Below are positions 35,246 to 44,082 of a stretch of 64,000 nucleotides of DNA, in pieces. The DNA comes from Bacteroidales bacterium UBA4295. GTDB lineage: Bacteria; Bacteroidota; Bacteroidia; Bacteroidales; Paludibacteraceae. The DNA lies in assembly GCA_002395805.1 (NCBI GenBank), contig DGVB01000026.1, forward strand, positions 29,424-93,423. Direction: 5' to 3'. The notes under the pieces were generated by a model. It was not told the origin of the DNA. It was given only the letters and a program-made list of their open reading frames with translations, and did no database searches. How positions within the stretch are numbered: position 1 is the stretch's first letter; each line of letters starts with the position of its first letter. Made by a program: the position numbers and the translations under genes.

Positions 35246-35716
35246 ATGAAAATCACCCTTCTCCTGGTAGGCAAGACTACCGACTCACGGCTTATATCCC
35301 TTATCGAGGACTACCGGAAACGGCTTCTACACTATGTGCCGTTTGAAATGGTCGTGCTGCCAGATCTGAAGAACACCAAGTCGATGAGCGAGGAGCAGAT
35401 CAAAACCGCCGAAGGAGAAGCCATTCTACGCTTTCTCACGTCTGCGATGGACGTGATTCTGCTGGACGAACACGGACGGGAATTCCGGTCGGTCGAATAT
35501 GCCGTATGGCTGCAAAAGAAAATGGGGTCCGGACGCGATCTGACGCTCGTCATTGGCGGTCCATACGGGTTCAGCGAGGCGGTCTATGCCCGCGCCAACG
35601 GCAAACTGTCATTCTCGCAAATGACTTTCTCGCACCAGATGATACGATTAATGGCCATCGAGCAGATTTACCGCGCAATGACCATTCTCCGTGGTGAACC
35701 CTATCACCATGAATAG
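35246..35716 (+). CDS. rlmH: 23S rRNA pseudouridine(1915)-N3-methyltransferase
   Basis: 156 residues, full length SPOUT enzyme that methylates pseudouridine 1915 in helix 69. Conserved parts are KITLLLVGKT at the start, VILLDEHGREFRSVEYA, LVIGGPYGFSEAVYARA and the C-terminal LSFSQMTFSHQMIRLMAIEQIYRAMTI with LRGEPYHHE. Nine nt follow the preceding stop, so it is read from the same transcript. Its stop is followed by ACGATTT repeats. Confidence 0.96.
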   Translation: MKITLLLVGKTTDSRLISLIEDYRKRLLHYVPFEMVVLPDLKNTKSMSEEQIKTAEGEAILRFLTSAMDVILLDEHGREFRSVEYAVWLQKKMGSGRDLTLVIGGPYGFSEAVYARANGKLSFSQMTFSHQMIRLMAIEQIYRAMTILRGEPYHHE

Positions 35717-35730
35717 ACGATTTACGATTT

Positions 35731-36768
35731 TTACCTTACACGGATTTTCTGTCCGATCTGGAGCACTTTGGTCTCCTTGATCTTATTCAGCTGGCATAGC
35801 TTACGCACGGTCGTGCCGTAGCGTTTGGCGATACCGGAGAGAGTATCTCCTGATTTCACCTTGTGATACTTCATTGCAGCCTGCTCTGCGCGCGCCTGTT
35901 TCATGGCCTTGATGCCGATCACGTACTCCTGGTCGTTCTTCAGCTTGCCCGTGGTGAAATCAATGACATTAGCTGGATTCACCGCTTCGCCCAGATAGCG
36001 TATCTCCAAATGCAGATGGCTTCCGGTGGAGCGTCCGGTATTACCGCCCAGACCGATCACATAACCTGCCGGAACGCGCTCGTACTCATCTACCAGAGGG
36101 CGGCTCAGGTGGCCGTAAATCGTCTCCAGACCGTTGTCATGGCGAAGGACCACATAGTATCCATAGCCGCGCGGATCCCATCCTACGATACGCACCTGTC
36201 CGCTCCATGCCGAGCGGATCGAATCGCCAATCTGGACCTTGATATCCGTGCCCTTGTGCATCCGGTAGCGGCGCCAGCCGAACGGACTCGTCACATAGCC
36301 CGGAGCCGGCAGTACAAAACCCGCCATCGGTATATGCACATCCTCGCGCAAGCTGTCGAACAGGTTGCCGTACGGGTTCACGCGCTCGTCCGTCCAGATA
36401 TGCCGGTAGAGGCTGTCCGCCGGGTGATGCGTGAAGAGCGTGCTGTCGCCGAACATGAACTGCGGTGCGAGTTTATAGACCACATCGCCGTCTTTGGTGC
36501 GGACGATAATCTTATTGGGTAGCAGCTCCATGTCACATCCGAGGATGAGTGTATCATGGGCAAAGAGCCCTGCCAGGCACTCCGGCAGCTGCGCCGCACG
36601 CGCGTCCAGATCGTCCATTTCCTCCAGTTCGTCGCCCTCGCTGTCCACGGCGAGCGTGTCCAAAGGCGGGTTCAAACTCAAATCTTCTGTAAAAACATTA
36701 TCCGCATATGCCCACGACGCAAGCAGCAGACAAAACAGACTTAATACCAATACTTTCAAATTCTTCAT
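35731..36768 (-). CDS. M23 metallopeptidase with C-terminal LysM
   Basis: 345 residues with signal peptide [22 protein letters not shown]. The M23 (LytM) domain spans about 155-270 with zinc ligands in RMHKGTDIK and SHLHLEIRY, so it should be a real endopeptidase acting on peptidoglycan, unlike the EnvC-like protein at 22109. A LysM domain (about 295-345, [20 protein letters not shown]) binds glycan. Convergent with rlmH. It lies 14 nt downstream of the EF-hand gene, so it may be co-transcribed. Confidence 0.92.
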   Translation of the reverse strand: MKNLKVLVLSLFCLLLASWAYADNVFTEDLSLNPPLDTLAVDSEGDELEEMDDLDARAAQLPECLAGLFAHDTLILGCDMELLPNKIIVRTKDGDVVYKLAPQFMFGDSTLFTHHPADSLYRHIWTDERVNPYGNLFDSLREDVHIPMAGFVLPAPGYVTSPFGWRRYRMHKGTDIKVQIGDSIRSAWSGQVRIVGWDPRGYGYYVVLRHDNGLETIYGHLSRPLVDEYERVPAGYVIGLGGNTGRSTGSHLHLEIRYLGEAVNPANVIDFTTGKLKNDQEYVIGIKAMKQARAEQAAMKYHKVKSGDTLSGIAKRYGTTVRKLCQLNKIKETKVLQIGQKIRVR

Positions 36769-36782
36769 CTTTTCTTTCTAAA

Positions 36783-38420
36783 TTATATCAGGCAGAACGG
36801 CCATGAACAGCCGGAGACAAGCCAATGGCAAAGCCATGCTACTCCTGCTACCACGATGAGAGCCGCCAATACGATAAGACATATCTGCCATCCTTTCAAA
36901 CCTTTTTTAACTTTCACAAGCGGGAAAGCCACTTGCTCGGTGAGCGTCCGTCCGAACGGAACGGAGATGATTGCGTCGGCGTTGACAGCCCAACCGTTGG
37001 CGTTCAATACCGGCGCAAGGTTACGGCGACGCAGTTTGAGCCAAGCCATGATCATGCTCGGACCGCTGATTACCAACAAGATACAGATGAAGACGAGGAT
37101 GTTCTGCCACCATGTCAGCGCGGCTAAACCGGCAGCAACGGAAGCCAGCGCGGCTCCGATCATACCTAAAGCCATGCCGATGGCGGCAAAGATACCGGCG
37201 AACTTAGCGATGTCGAATGCCGGTTTCTTCTCTGCTGCGGAATCAGCGGCAGCTGCATCCGCCTTGGCGGTCATATCGTCGAATGCCTTTGCGTCTTTCT
37301 CTGCGGCGGATTTGTTGATCTTGTCCTCGACCCATTTGGAGAACTTGCGGTAAGGAGTCCAGAATGCCTGACGGATCGAGATCGGGTTCTCGATGATCTT
37401 ATATACCGTAGCATCGTAGTCCAGTCCGTCGTTGTCATAGAAAACGGCGTTTTTGCCAACGCTGAGGTTCTTGATCTCGCCTTGTGTCACAGCAGCTACT
37501 ATCTGCGCGGTCTTTCCGGTCTTCTTGTTCTCGCAGTTGCAATAGATCAGATACATGCCGCTCAGCGGAGCCTGCGCATCGTGCTTGCCCATATCGTTCA
37601 CGCGGATACAGAGGTGGCACGCGCGTTGGTCAATGATGAGCGTTCCGGCTTGGAAGGAAGCGATAGTCTTGTCGTTGAGGTCGTAGAAGTCCTCAAGGGT
37701 CACGAAGTTGCGCAGCAGGCGGTAGAAATCGCGGTGGAGGAGGAGCAGTTTGCGCAGCGGCATGAACTCGGCTTGCGCCGCAGCCAGCGCGTCTGCGTTA
37801 GCACCTTCGGCAGCTGCTTTGGCAGCCTCCCATTCGGCGATCTGCGCACCCATCTCTTGGAATTTCTTTTCGCTCATACCGGGTTTCGGTGTCTCTTCGG
37901 GGATCAGAGCGAGACCCAGTTTCTGCAGTTTCTCCTGCTCGAAGTAAGCGGCATATTCAGCGCTTTTCTCTTTGTAAGCAGCGATCACATCAGCCTCAAG
38001 CGGAGCCTCCGGTATAGGTTGTTCCTCTATCGTTACAGCGTCTATAGCAGCCTGTACGTCTGCCAAAGCAATCTCGCTCTTCTCTCCGGCTAATTTCTTC
38101 GCTACTGTATGAATAGCCTCTTCTGCAATATTGTCCAGCGCGATAGCATCTTTCTGTTCAAAAAGCGACTTCGGATCCTTTAAAGCAGCGCAGAGATATT
38201 CGGCGGTACCAACTACCTCTTTCAGACGCAGTTTGCCATCGCCGTCGATATCCATCAGACTCAGCGAGTCTGCACTGATCTCCAGACCGTTAACGGGACA
38301 AGAAAGTACCGTCCACATTTTCTTGTCCAACTCGCCGAGGTGACGAAGATCCTCAGCCGATTGAATACGCACGCGGGCCACACCACCCACATTCGCGAAA
38401 CTCCATTTGTACTTAGCCAT
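36783..38420 (-). CDS. EF-hand-containing membrane protein of unknown function
   Basis: 545 residues. The N-terminal region (FANVGGVARVRIQSAEDLRHLGELDKKMW) leads to one EF-hand loop, DIDGDGKLRLKE near residue 62, with all calcium-ligand positions filled. The middle is Ala/Glu-rich and helical. Residues ~425-545 hold two hydrophobic hairpins (GIFAAIGMALGMIGAALASV, ILVFICILLVISGPSMIMAWL) and a C-terminal one (ICLIVLAALIVVAGVAWL). There is no signal peptide, so the EF hand is probably cytosolic. Calcium binding would be unusual there. ATG 38420 fits the promoter at 38480-38511; the longer frame from 38510 does not. Confidence 0.8.
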   Translation of the reverse strand: MAKYKWSFANVGGVARVRIQSAEDLRHLGELDKKMWTVLSCPVNGLEISADSLSLMDIDGDGKLRLKEVVGTAEYLCAALKDPKSLFEQKDAIALDNIAEEAIHTVAKKLAGEKSEIALADVQAAIDAVTIEEQPIPEAPLEADVIAAYKEKSAEYAAYFEQEKLQKLGLALIPEETPKPGMSEKKFQEMGAQIAEWEAAKAAAEGANADALAAAQAEFMPLRKLLLLHRDFYRLLRNFVTLEDFYDLNDKTIASFQAGTLIIDQRACHLCIRVNDMGKHDAQAPLSGMYLIYCNCENKKTGKTAQIVAAVTQGEIKNLSVGKNAVFYDNDGLDYDATVYKIIENPISIRQAFWTPYRKFSKWVEDKINKSAAEKDAKAFDDMTAKADAAAADSAAEKKPAFDIAKFAGIFAAIGMALGMIGAALASVAAGLAALTWWQNILVFICILLVISGPSMIMAWLKLRRRNLAPVLNANGWAVNADAIISVPFGRTLTEQVAFPLVKVKKGLKGWQICLIVLAALIVVAGVAWLCHWLVSGCSWPFCLI

Positions 38421-38479
38421 AGTTATATCTTGATTTAATGATTTACCATATACAATGTGCTTTTTGCACAAAATCGCCG

Positions 38480-38511
38480 CAAAGGTACAAAAAAATTTGC
38501 AGATGTGCAAA
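38480..38511 (-). promoter_or_regulatory. Promoter of the EF-hand protein gene
   Basis: Minus-strand TTTG (38511-38508), 20-nt spacer, TACCTTTG (38487-38480). Confidence 0.8.
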
Positions 38512-38527
38512 AAAAAGTGTACTTTTG
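38496..38527 (+). promoter_or_regulatory. Promoter of the EamA transporter gene
   Basis: TTTG (38496-38499), 20-nt spacer, TACTTTTG (38520-38527). The -33 boxes of this and the divergent promoter are the two ends of TTTGCAGATGTGCAAA (38496-38511). Confidence 0.78.
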
Positions 38528-38543
38528 CAGCCGTTTTTGCTTT

Positions 38544-39473
38544 ATGTGGCCCGTTCTTGCCTTCATATCTGCCCTCTGTTTGGGATTTTACGACATCTCA
38601 AAGAAGGTTGCCCTCCGCAACAATAAAGTGATTGATGTGCTTGCTATCAGTATTTGCGCATCGGCTCTTTTTCTCTCTATACCGCTCATTCTATCGCGAT
38701 TATATCCGGAGATGATGGTAAGCACCCATTTCTATGTGCCGGCAATGGACACAACAGCTCATCTCTACACGTTGCTCAAATCAGCCATTGTGCTTTCCTC
38801 GTGGGTCTTTGCATATATATCTCTCAAGCATCTGCCTATTTCTGTGGTCAGCCCCATGCAAGCCACTCGTCCGATATGGACACTAATCGGTGCGCTCTTG
38901 ATCTTCGGAGAAAGATTGAATGCATGGCAATGGGTCGGTGTCGTTTTCGCAATCGGCAGTATTTTTGTATTCTCATTGGGCGCAACTAAAACGACTAATC
39001 ACCCTTCCTTAATCAAGAGTCACAAATATTACTACATTTGCCTTGCGCTCGCCATTCTTATCGGAGCATGCTCCGGACTCTACGACAAATATCTTATGCG
39101 CCGCTATGATCATAACGCCGTGCAGGTTTATTACACCTTCTATCAAGCAGCAATGATGCTCATCGTTTGGACTGTTGACCGCATATACAATCGGCCTGCC
39201 GGAGAAAAGCTTTATACACTGCCGGCAAAGCGAACTATACTCCCGATACTATTCATCTCCGTCTTTTTGATAATTTCAGACAATGTATATATGCTCGCGC
39301 TGCGGGATCCGGATTCGATGATTGCGGTCGTAAGTACTATCCGCCGCGGCGGAGCCATCATCGGTTTTGCCTACGGTCTCATCTTCTTGCGCGAAAACGA
39401 TCCTATGCGTAAGATCCTGTGCATGCTGGGCATTCTGGCCGGACTCATCTGTCTGGCATTGGGCTCGATATAA
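38544..39473 (+). CDS. EamA/DMT family transporter
   Basis: 309 residues, ten predicted membrane helices in two five-helix EamA repeats. The first repeat ends in SVVSPMQATRPIWTLIGALLIFGERL, typical of the family, and the second begins near YYICLALAILIGACSGLYDKYLM. Drug/metabolite superfamily exporters move amino acids, sugars or nucleotides; the substrate is not predictable here. ATG 38544 lies only 16 nt after the -7 box, so the leader is very short. The longer frame from 38457 would begin inside the divergent promoter. Confidence 0.85.
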   Translation: MWPVLAFISALCLGFYDISKKVALRNNKVIDVLAISICASALFLSIPLILSRLYPEMMVSTHFYVPAMDTTAHLYTLLKSAIVLSSWVFAYISLKHLPISVVSPMQATRPIWTLIGALLIFGERLNAWQWVGVVFAIGSIFVFSLGATKTTNHPSLIKSHKYYYICLALAILIGACSGLYDKYLMRRYDHNAVQVYYTFYQAAMMLIVWTVDRIYNRPAGEKLYTLPAKRTILPILFISVFLIISDNVYMLALRDPDSMIAVVSTIRRGGAIIGFAYGLIFLRENDPMRKILCMLGILAGLICLALGSI

Positions 39474-39501
39474 TTATTTTTTGCATTTTTCTCCTTCAAA
39501 A

Positions 39502-39533
39502 TTTGTGTATATCAAAAAAAAGCAGTACCTTTG
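39502..39533 (+). promoter_or_regulatory. Promoter of rpsA
   Basis: TTTG (39502-39505), 20-nt spacer, TACCTTTG (39526-39533), followed by an 84-nt leader before the ATG at 39618. Confidence 0.82.
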
Positions 39534-39617
39534 CGCGCTTTTTCGTATGAAAAAGGCTAACATGTTTAATTTTTAACGTTTGGTAAGCTACGGCTGAGCC
39601 AGACATATTCTACCACA

Positions 39618-41423
39618 ATGGCAGAAAATCTTTCTCTCCAGAACTTCGACTGGGATGCCTATGAAGCACAACAGCAAGGCAGCAAAAACGAAGCAGAAAC
39701 CCAAAAGTATAATGAGACACTGAGTGCCATCAAAGACAATGAAGTCGTTGAGGGTACCGTTATCTCTATCAACAAACGTGAGGTAGTAGTGAACGTAGGC
39801 TACAAGTCGGACGGTATTGTTCCGGCAGCTGAGTTCCGCTACAATCCTGAGCTCAAAGTAGGCGACAAAGTAGAAGTCTATATTCAGAGCCAGGAGGACA
39901 AAAAAGGTCAGCTTGTATTGAGCCACAAAGAGGCCCGCGCAGCTCGCGCATGGGATCGCGTTAATGAGGCTTACAACGCAGGCGAGATTGTTACCGGTTA
40001 CATCAAATGGCGTTCGAAAGGCGGCATGATTGTGGATGTACTTGGCATGGAGGCATTCCTGCCGGGCAGCCAGATTGACGTAAAGCCTGTACGCGACTAT
40101 GATGTACTTGTAGGCAAAACGATGGAGTTCAAGATTGTAAAACTTAATCCTGAGTTCCGCAATGTTGTTGTATCTCACAAAGCTCTCATCGAAGCCGAAC
40201 TCGAGGCTCAAAAGGCTGAGATCGTCGGCAAACTCGAGAAGGGCCAGGTACTCGAGGGTACTGTTAAGAATATCACCAACTACGGTGTATTCATCGACTT
40301 GGGCGGCGTAGACGGTTTGATCCACATCACCGACTTGAGTTGGGGCCGTGTAAACGATCCCCACGAGTTCGTACAACTCGATCAAAAAATCAATGTTGTT
40401 ATTCTTGACTTCGACGAGGAGAAAAAACGTATCGCTCTCGGTCTGAAACAATTGAGCCCGCATCCATGGGATGCACTGGACCCGAACCTCAAAGTAGGTG
40501 ACAAGGTTCACGGTAAGGTTGTTGTAATGGCTGATTACGGTGCATTCGTTGAGATTGCAGAGGGCGTAGAGGGTCTCGTTCACGTGAGTGAGATGAGTTG
40601 GAGCCAGCACCTCCGTTCCGCTAATGACTTCCTGAAAGTCGGCGACGAGGTAGATGCAGTTATCCTGACTCTGGACCGCGCAGAGCGCAAGATGAGTCTG
40701 GGTATCAAGCAGTTGAAAGCCGATCCTTGGGCAAACGTAGAGACCAAGTATGCTGTCGGCACCCGCCACTGGGCTAAGGTTCGCAACTTCACCAACTTCG
40801 GTGTATTCGTAGAGATCGAGGAAGGCGTAGATGGTCTGATCCACATCAGCGATCTGAGCTGGACCAAGAAGATTAAACACCCGAACGAGTTCACCCAGAT
40901 CGGTGCGCAGATCGAGGTAGTCGTACTCGACATCGATGTAGCTAACCGTCGTCTGTCTCTCGGTCACAAGCAGCTTGAGGAGAATCCTTGGGAGGAGCTT
41001 GAGGCTAAGTTCGGCGTTGACACCGTAGTGGACGGCAAGGTAGTAGAGATCAACGACAAGGGCGCCGTTGTAAGTCTGGAAGAGGGCGTAGAGGCATTCT
41101 GCACGACACGTCATCTCCAGAAAGAAGACAAGAGCCCTGTAGCAGTAGGCGACACGCTTCCGTTCAAGGTGATTGAGTTCAACCGCGACGCAAAACGCAT
41201 CCTCGTATCGCACCTCCGCACATGGGAGGAGCGCAAAGAGGCTCCGGCTAAACCGAAGAAAGGCGCAGCTGCTCCGGCAGAACCGCAAGTAGAGATGCCG
41301 AAGGTAGAGAAGACTACACTCGGTGACCTCTCGGCGCTCGCAGAACTGAAAGCTTCTATGGAAGCTGAGGAGAAACCTGCAGCTAAGAAAGGCGGCAAGA
41401 AAGCCAAAAAAGACGAGGAGTAA
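39618..41423 (+). CDS. rpsA: 30S ribosomal protein S1
   Basis: 601 residues. S1 binds mRNA on the small subunit. Six S1 RNA-binding repeats can be counted: VVEGTVISINKREVVVNVG near residue 43, IVTGYIKWRSKGGMIVDV, VLEGTVKNITNYGVFIDLGGVDGLIHITDLSW, VHGKVVVMADYGAFVEIAEGVEGLVHVSEMSW, HWAKVRNFTNFGVFVEIEEGVDGLIHISDLSW and VDGKVVEINDKGAVVSLEEGVEAF. A Lys/Ala-rich tail follows (KKGGKKAKKDEE). Single-gene unit with its own promoter and a strong terminator. Confidence 0.96.
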   Translation: MAENLSLQNFDWDAYEAQQQGSKNEAETQKYNETLSAIKDNEVVEGTVISINKREVVVNVGYKSDGIVPAAEFRYNPELKVGDKVEVYIQSQEDKKGQLVLSHKEARAARAWDRVNEAYNAGEIVTGYIKWRSKGGMIVDVLGMEAFLPGSQIDVKPVRDYDVLVGKTMEFKIVKLNPEFRNVVVSHKALIEAELEAQKAEIVGKLEKGQVLEGTVKNITNYGVFIDLGGVDGLIHITDLSWGRVNDPHEFVQLDQKINVVILDFDEEKKRIALGLKQLSPHPWDALDPNLKVGDKVHGKVVVMADYGAFVEIAEGVEGLVHVSEMSWSQHLRSANDFLKVGDEVDAVILTLDRAERKMSLGIKQLKADPWANVETKYAVGTRHWAKVRNFTNFGVFVEIEEGVDGLIHISDLSWTKKIKHPNEFTQIGAQIEVVVLDIDVANRRLSLGHKQLEENPWEELEAKFGVDTVVDGKVVEINDKGAVVSLEEGVEAFCTTRHLQKEDKSPVAVGDTLPFKVIEFNRDAKRILVSHLRTWEERKEAPAKPKKGAAAPAEPQVEMPKVEKTTLGDLSALAELKASMEAEEKPAAKKGGKKAKKDEE

Positions 41424-41445
41424 TCCGAAGTCTTGAAAAAAAGAA

Positions 41446-41471
41446 GCGGGCCAAACGGCTCGCTTTTTTTT
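41446..41471 (+). terminator. Terminator of rpsA
   Basis: GCGGGCC (41446-41452), loop AAAC, GGCTCGC (41457-41463), then eight T residues. Confidence 0.88.
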
Positions 41472-41497
41472 GTATCCTTGATTGCTTCGTCCTTTTC

Positions 41498-43321
41498 TTA
41501 CATCCTTTCGGGCATTTCAATACCCAAAAGCGCCATGGCGGAGCAAAGAACCTTCGCTACGTTCGCTGACAACAGCAGGCGGAGCGCTTTCTTTTGTGTG
41601 TCGGATTCATTCAAAATCGAGAGATCATGATAGAATGAATTGAAATCGCACGCGAGGGCATAGGCGTAATTGCAGATAACCGCAGGCGAGAAATCATCTC
41701 CGGCAGTACGCACGATAGAGGGATACTCGCAGAGTCGCTGAATCAAATTCAACTCCTTGGGATCAAGCTGACTGCTGACAGCTGAAGGCTGAAGACTCTC
41801 TGCTTTGCGGAGCACAGAGCGAATGCGAGCGTAGGTATATTGGATAAACGGCCCGGTGTTGCCGTTGAAATCAATCGACTCTGCCGGGTTAAAGAGCATA
41901 TTCTTGCGCGGATCGACTTTGAGAATGAAGTATTTGAGCGCTCCGAGACCTACTTTACGTGCAATCTCATCGGCTTCTTCCGCTGTGATGCCTTGTAATG
42001 TATTAACCTTGTCCTTGGAAATCTCGCGGGCATCTTCGACCATCTTATCCATCAAATCGTCGGCATCCACCACCGTTCCCTCGCGGCTCTTCATCTTGCC
42101 GTTCGGCAGTTCAACCATTCCATAGGAGAAATGAACCAGTTCTTTTCCGAATGGGAAGCCAAGGCGATCCAAGAGAATAGAGAGCACCTTGAAGTGATAC
42201 TCCTGCTCATTACCCACTACATAGACCATTTTGTCTATCGGGTAGTCTTGAAAACGCAGTTTGGCGGTACCGATATCCTGGGTCATATAGACGGACGTGC
42301 CATCGGAGCGGAGCAGCAGTTTCTCATCCAAACCGTCTTGGGTCAGATCCGCCCAAACAGACCCGTCTTCGCGGCGGTAGAAAACACCGGAAGCGAGACC
42401 TTTCTCCACTTCCGATTTACCCTCGAGATAGGTATTGGATTCGTAGTATATCTTATCGAACGAAACGCCCATACGGCGGTAAGTCTCATCAAAACCGGCA
42501 TAGACCCATTCGTTCATTCTTGCCCATAAGGCACGGACTTCAGGATCATTTGCCTCCCATTTGCGAAGCATCTCCTGTGCCTCCAGCATCAGAGGAGCCT
42601 CGCGTTTGGCGGTCTCTTCGTCCTTGCCTGCAGCCATCAGTTCGGCTATCTGGGCTTTGTATTCCTTGTCGAAACGAACATAGTAGTCACCGATGAGATG
42701 GTCGCCTTTCTTGCCGGAAGACTCCGGTGTCTCGCCGTTGCCGAATTTCAGCCACGCCAGCATGGATTTGCAGATATGGATACCGCGGTCGTTGACGATA
42801 TTGGTCTTCACCACTTTCCAACCGTTTGCCTCCTGAATCTGAGCGATCGAATAGCCCAGCAGGTTGTTGCGCACATGCCCGAGGTGAAGCGGTTTGTTGG
42901 TGTTCGGCGAAGAGTACTCCACCATCATCAGGGGGGAGCCTACCCCTTCCCCCTTCCTAAAAGGAAGGGCTTTTTCCGAAGGCTGCTCAAAGTGGCCGTA
43001 GTGCTCGTCGGCATCGATGGCCTTGAGTTGGTCGATCCAGAACGCGTCGGAGATAGAGAGATTAAGAAATCCCTGCACCGCATTGTATTTGGCTATCAGC
43101 TCTTCGCCGTTAGCCATTAGCCATTCGCCTATCTCGGCAGCCACTTGGGCCGGTGCCTTGCGTGCCATTTTGACAAAAGGAAAAACAACTAATGTGATAT
43201 TGCCCTCAAACTCGGGGCGGGTCTTTTGCAATTGAATCTGGCCGTCGTCGGCCTCTACGCCATACAGCGCCTTCACGGCCGCTTTCGCCAGCGTACTTAT
43301 CTGTTGCTCTAATGAATTCAT
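41498..43321 (-). CDS. argS: Arginyl-tRNA synthetase
   Basis: 607 residues, full length class I synthetase. The N-terminal Add1 domain is followed by the HIGH-type motif in SSPNTNKPLHLGHVRNN (near residue 125), the KMSKS counterpart GKMKSREGTVV and the C-terminal anticodon-binding helices. Two repeat elements are translated in frame: the GC-rich palindrome as ALPFRKGEGVGSP just before the active-site segment (about 114-130) and a heptamer array as LQPSAVSSQLD near residue 510, at the start of the anticodon-binding domain. The gene must be functional, so both inserts are tolerated. It overlaps the GT2 gene by 4 nt. Confidence 0.95.
   Translation of the reverse strand: MNSLEQQISTLAKAAVKALYGVEADDGQIQLQKTRPEFEGNITLVVFPFVKMARKAPAQVAAEIGEWLMANGEELIAKYNAVQGFLNLSISDAFWIDQLKAIDADEHYGHFEQPSEKALPFRKGEGVGSPLMMVEYSSPNTNKPLHLGHVRNNLLGYSIAQIQEANGWKVVKTNIVNDRGIHICKSMLAWLKFGNGETPESSGKKGDHLIGDYYVRFDKEYKAQIAELMAAGKDEETAKREAPLMLEAQEMLRKWEANDPEVRALWARMNEWVYAGFDETYRRMGVSFDKIYYESNTYLEGKSEVEKGLASGVFYRREDGSVWADLTQDGLDEKLLLRSDGTSVYMTQDIGTAKLRFQDYPIDKMVYVVGNEQEYHFKVLSILLDRLGFPFGKELVHFSYGMVELPNGKMKSREGTVVDADDLMDKMVEDAREISKDKVNTLQGITAEEADEIARKVGLGALKYFILKVDPRKNMLFNPAESIDFNGNTGPFIQYTYARIRSVLRKAESLQPSAVSSQLDPKELNLIQRLCEYPSIVRTAGDDFSPAVICNYAYALACDFNSFYHDLSILNESDTQKKALRLLLSANVAKVLCSAMALLGIEMPERM
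41767..41794. repeat. Four GCTGACT heptamers inside argS
   Basis: GCTGACT, GCTGACA, GCTGAAG, GCTGAAG in perfect register. On the coding strand they read SLQPSAVSSQ. Confidence 0.85.
42931..42982. repeat. GC-rich palindromic element inside argS
   Basis: AGCCTACCCCTTCCCCCTTCC with the partner AAGGAAGGG. Same family as 242-331 and 53497-53527. In frame. Confidence 0.75.
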
Positions 43322-44052
43322 AATTTAGGATATTTTCTGAACCAACTGCTTATTTTAAGACGGATGACGCCGAGCAAGGCTTCGGAGAAGATACCTCCGC
43401 TCATCTTGGATGTTCCGAGAACGCGATTGACAAAGACAATTGGTACTTCAATGATTTTCGCGCCGCATTTGGAGGCGGTGAATTTCATCTCTATCTGGAA
43501 GGCGTAGCCTTTGAAACGAATCTTGTCCAGTTCGATTGTCTCCAGCAGCTTGCGGCGGTAGCAGACGAATCCGGCGGTGGTATCATGAATATCCACGCCG
43601 AGCACCGTGCGCACGTATTTGGACGCGAAATAGGACATCAGTACACGTCCCATAGGCCAGTTGACCACATTCACTCCGGTCACATACCGACTGCCTATAG
43701 CGAGATCCGCACCCTGAACGGCACAGGCATCGTAGAGCTTCAGCAAATCCTGCGGGTTATGGCTGAAATCGGCATCCATCTCGAAGATATAATTGGCTTT
43801 ATGATCTATCGCCCATTGGAAGCCGGCAAGATATGCCGTGCCAAGACCTTGTTTGCCGCTCCGCTCGATGAGGTAGATACAGCCTTTGTATTTACCCTCC
43901 ATCATCTTCTTGACGATCTTGGCGGTACCGTCTGGCGAACCGTCGTCGATGACCAGCACATTGAACAGAATCGGCAATTCCATCACCGCAGTGATAATTG
44001 CTTCGATGTTCTCTTTCTCGTTATAAGTAGGAATAATTACTAATCGTTCCAT
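43318..44052 (-). CDS. GT2 family polyprenol-phosphate mannose/glucose synthase
   Basis: 244 residues. Dolichol-phosphate-mannose-synthase-like enzyme that charges a polyprenol phosphate with a sugar. GT-A features: VIIPTYNEKENI at the start, VIDDGSPDGTA, FEMDADFSHNPQDL with the DxD-type Asp pair, and IGSRYVTG followed by DTTAGFVCYRR. No C-terminal membrane domain, as in the soluble subgroup. Overlaps argS. Confidence 0.9.
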   Translation of the reverse strand: MERLVIIPTYNEKENIEAIITAVMELPILFNVLVIDDGSPDGTAKIVKKMMEGKYKGCIYLIERSGKQGLGTAYLAGFQWAIDHKANYIFEMDADFSHNPQDLLKLYDACAVQGADLAIGSRYVTGVNVVNWPMGRVLMSYFASKYVRTVLGVDIHDTTAGFVCYRRKLLETIELDKIRFKGYAFQIEMKFTASKCGAKIIEVPIVFVNRVLGTSKMSGGIFSEALLGVIRLKISSWFRKYPKL

Positions 44053-44068
44053 ATAGTACGAATTTAAA

Positions 44069-44082
44069 ATTACGAATTACGA
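44069..44082. repeat. AATTACG repeat at the MBL hydrolase stop codon
   Basis: Two AATTACG units plus a degenerate third. On the minus strand the TAA stop (44079-44077) forms part of TTCGTAA. Confidence 0.6.

Noticed and set aside
39588..41288. 566-codon open frame on the minus strand opposite rpsA
   Set aside because: It mirrors the codon pattern of S1, has no promoter or recognisable domain, and the plus-strand S1 gene is certain.
41433..41630. Short plus-strand ORF after rpsA
   Set aside because: It runs through the rpsA terminator and lies opposite the argS 3' end.
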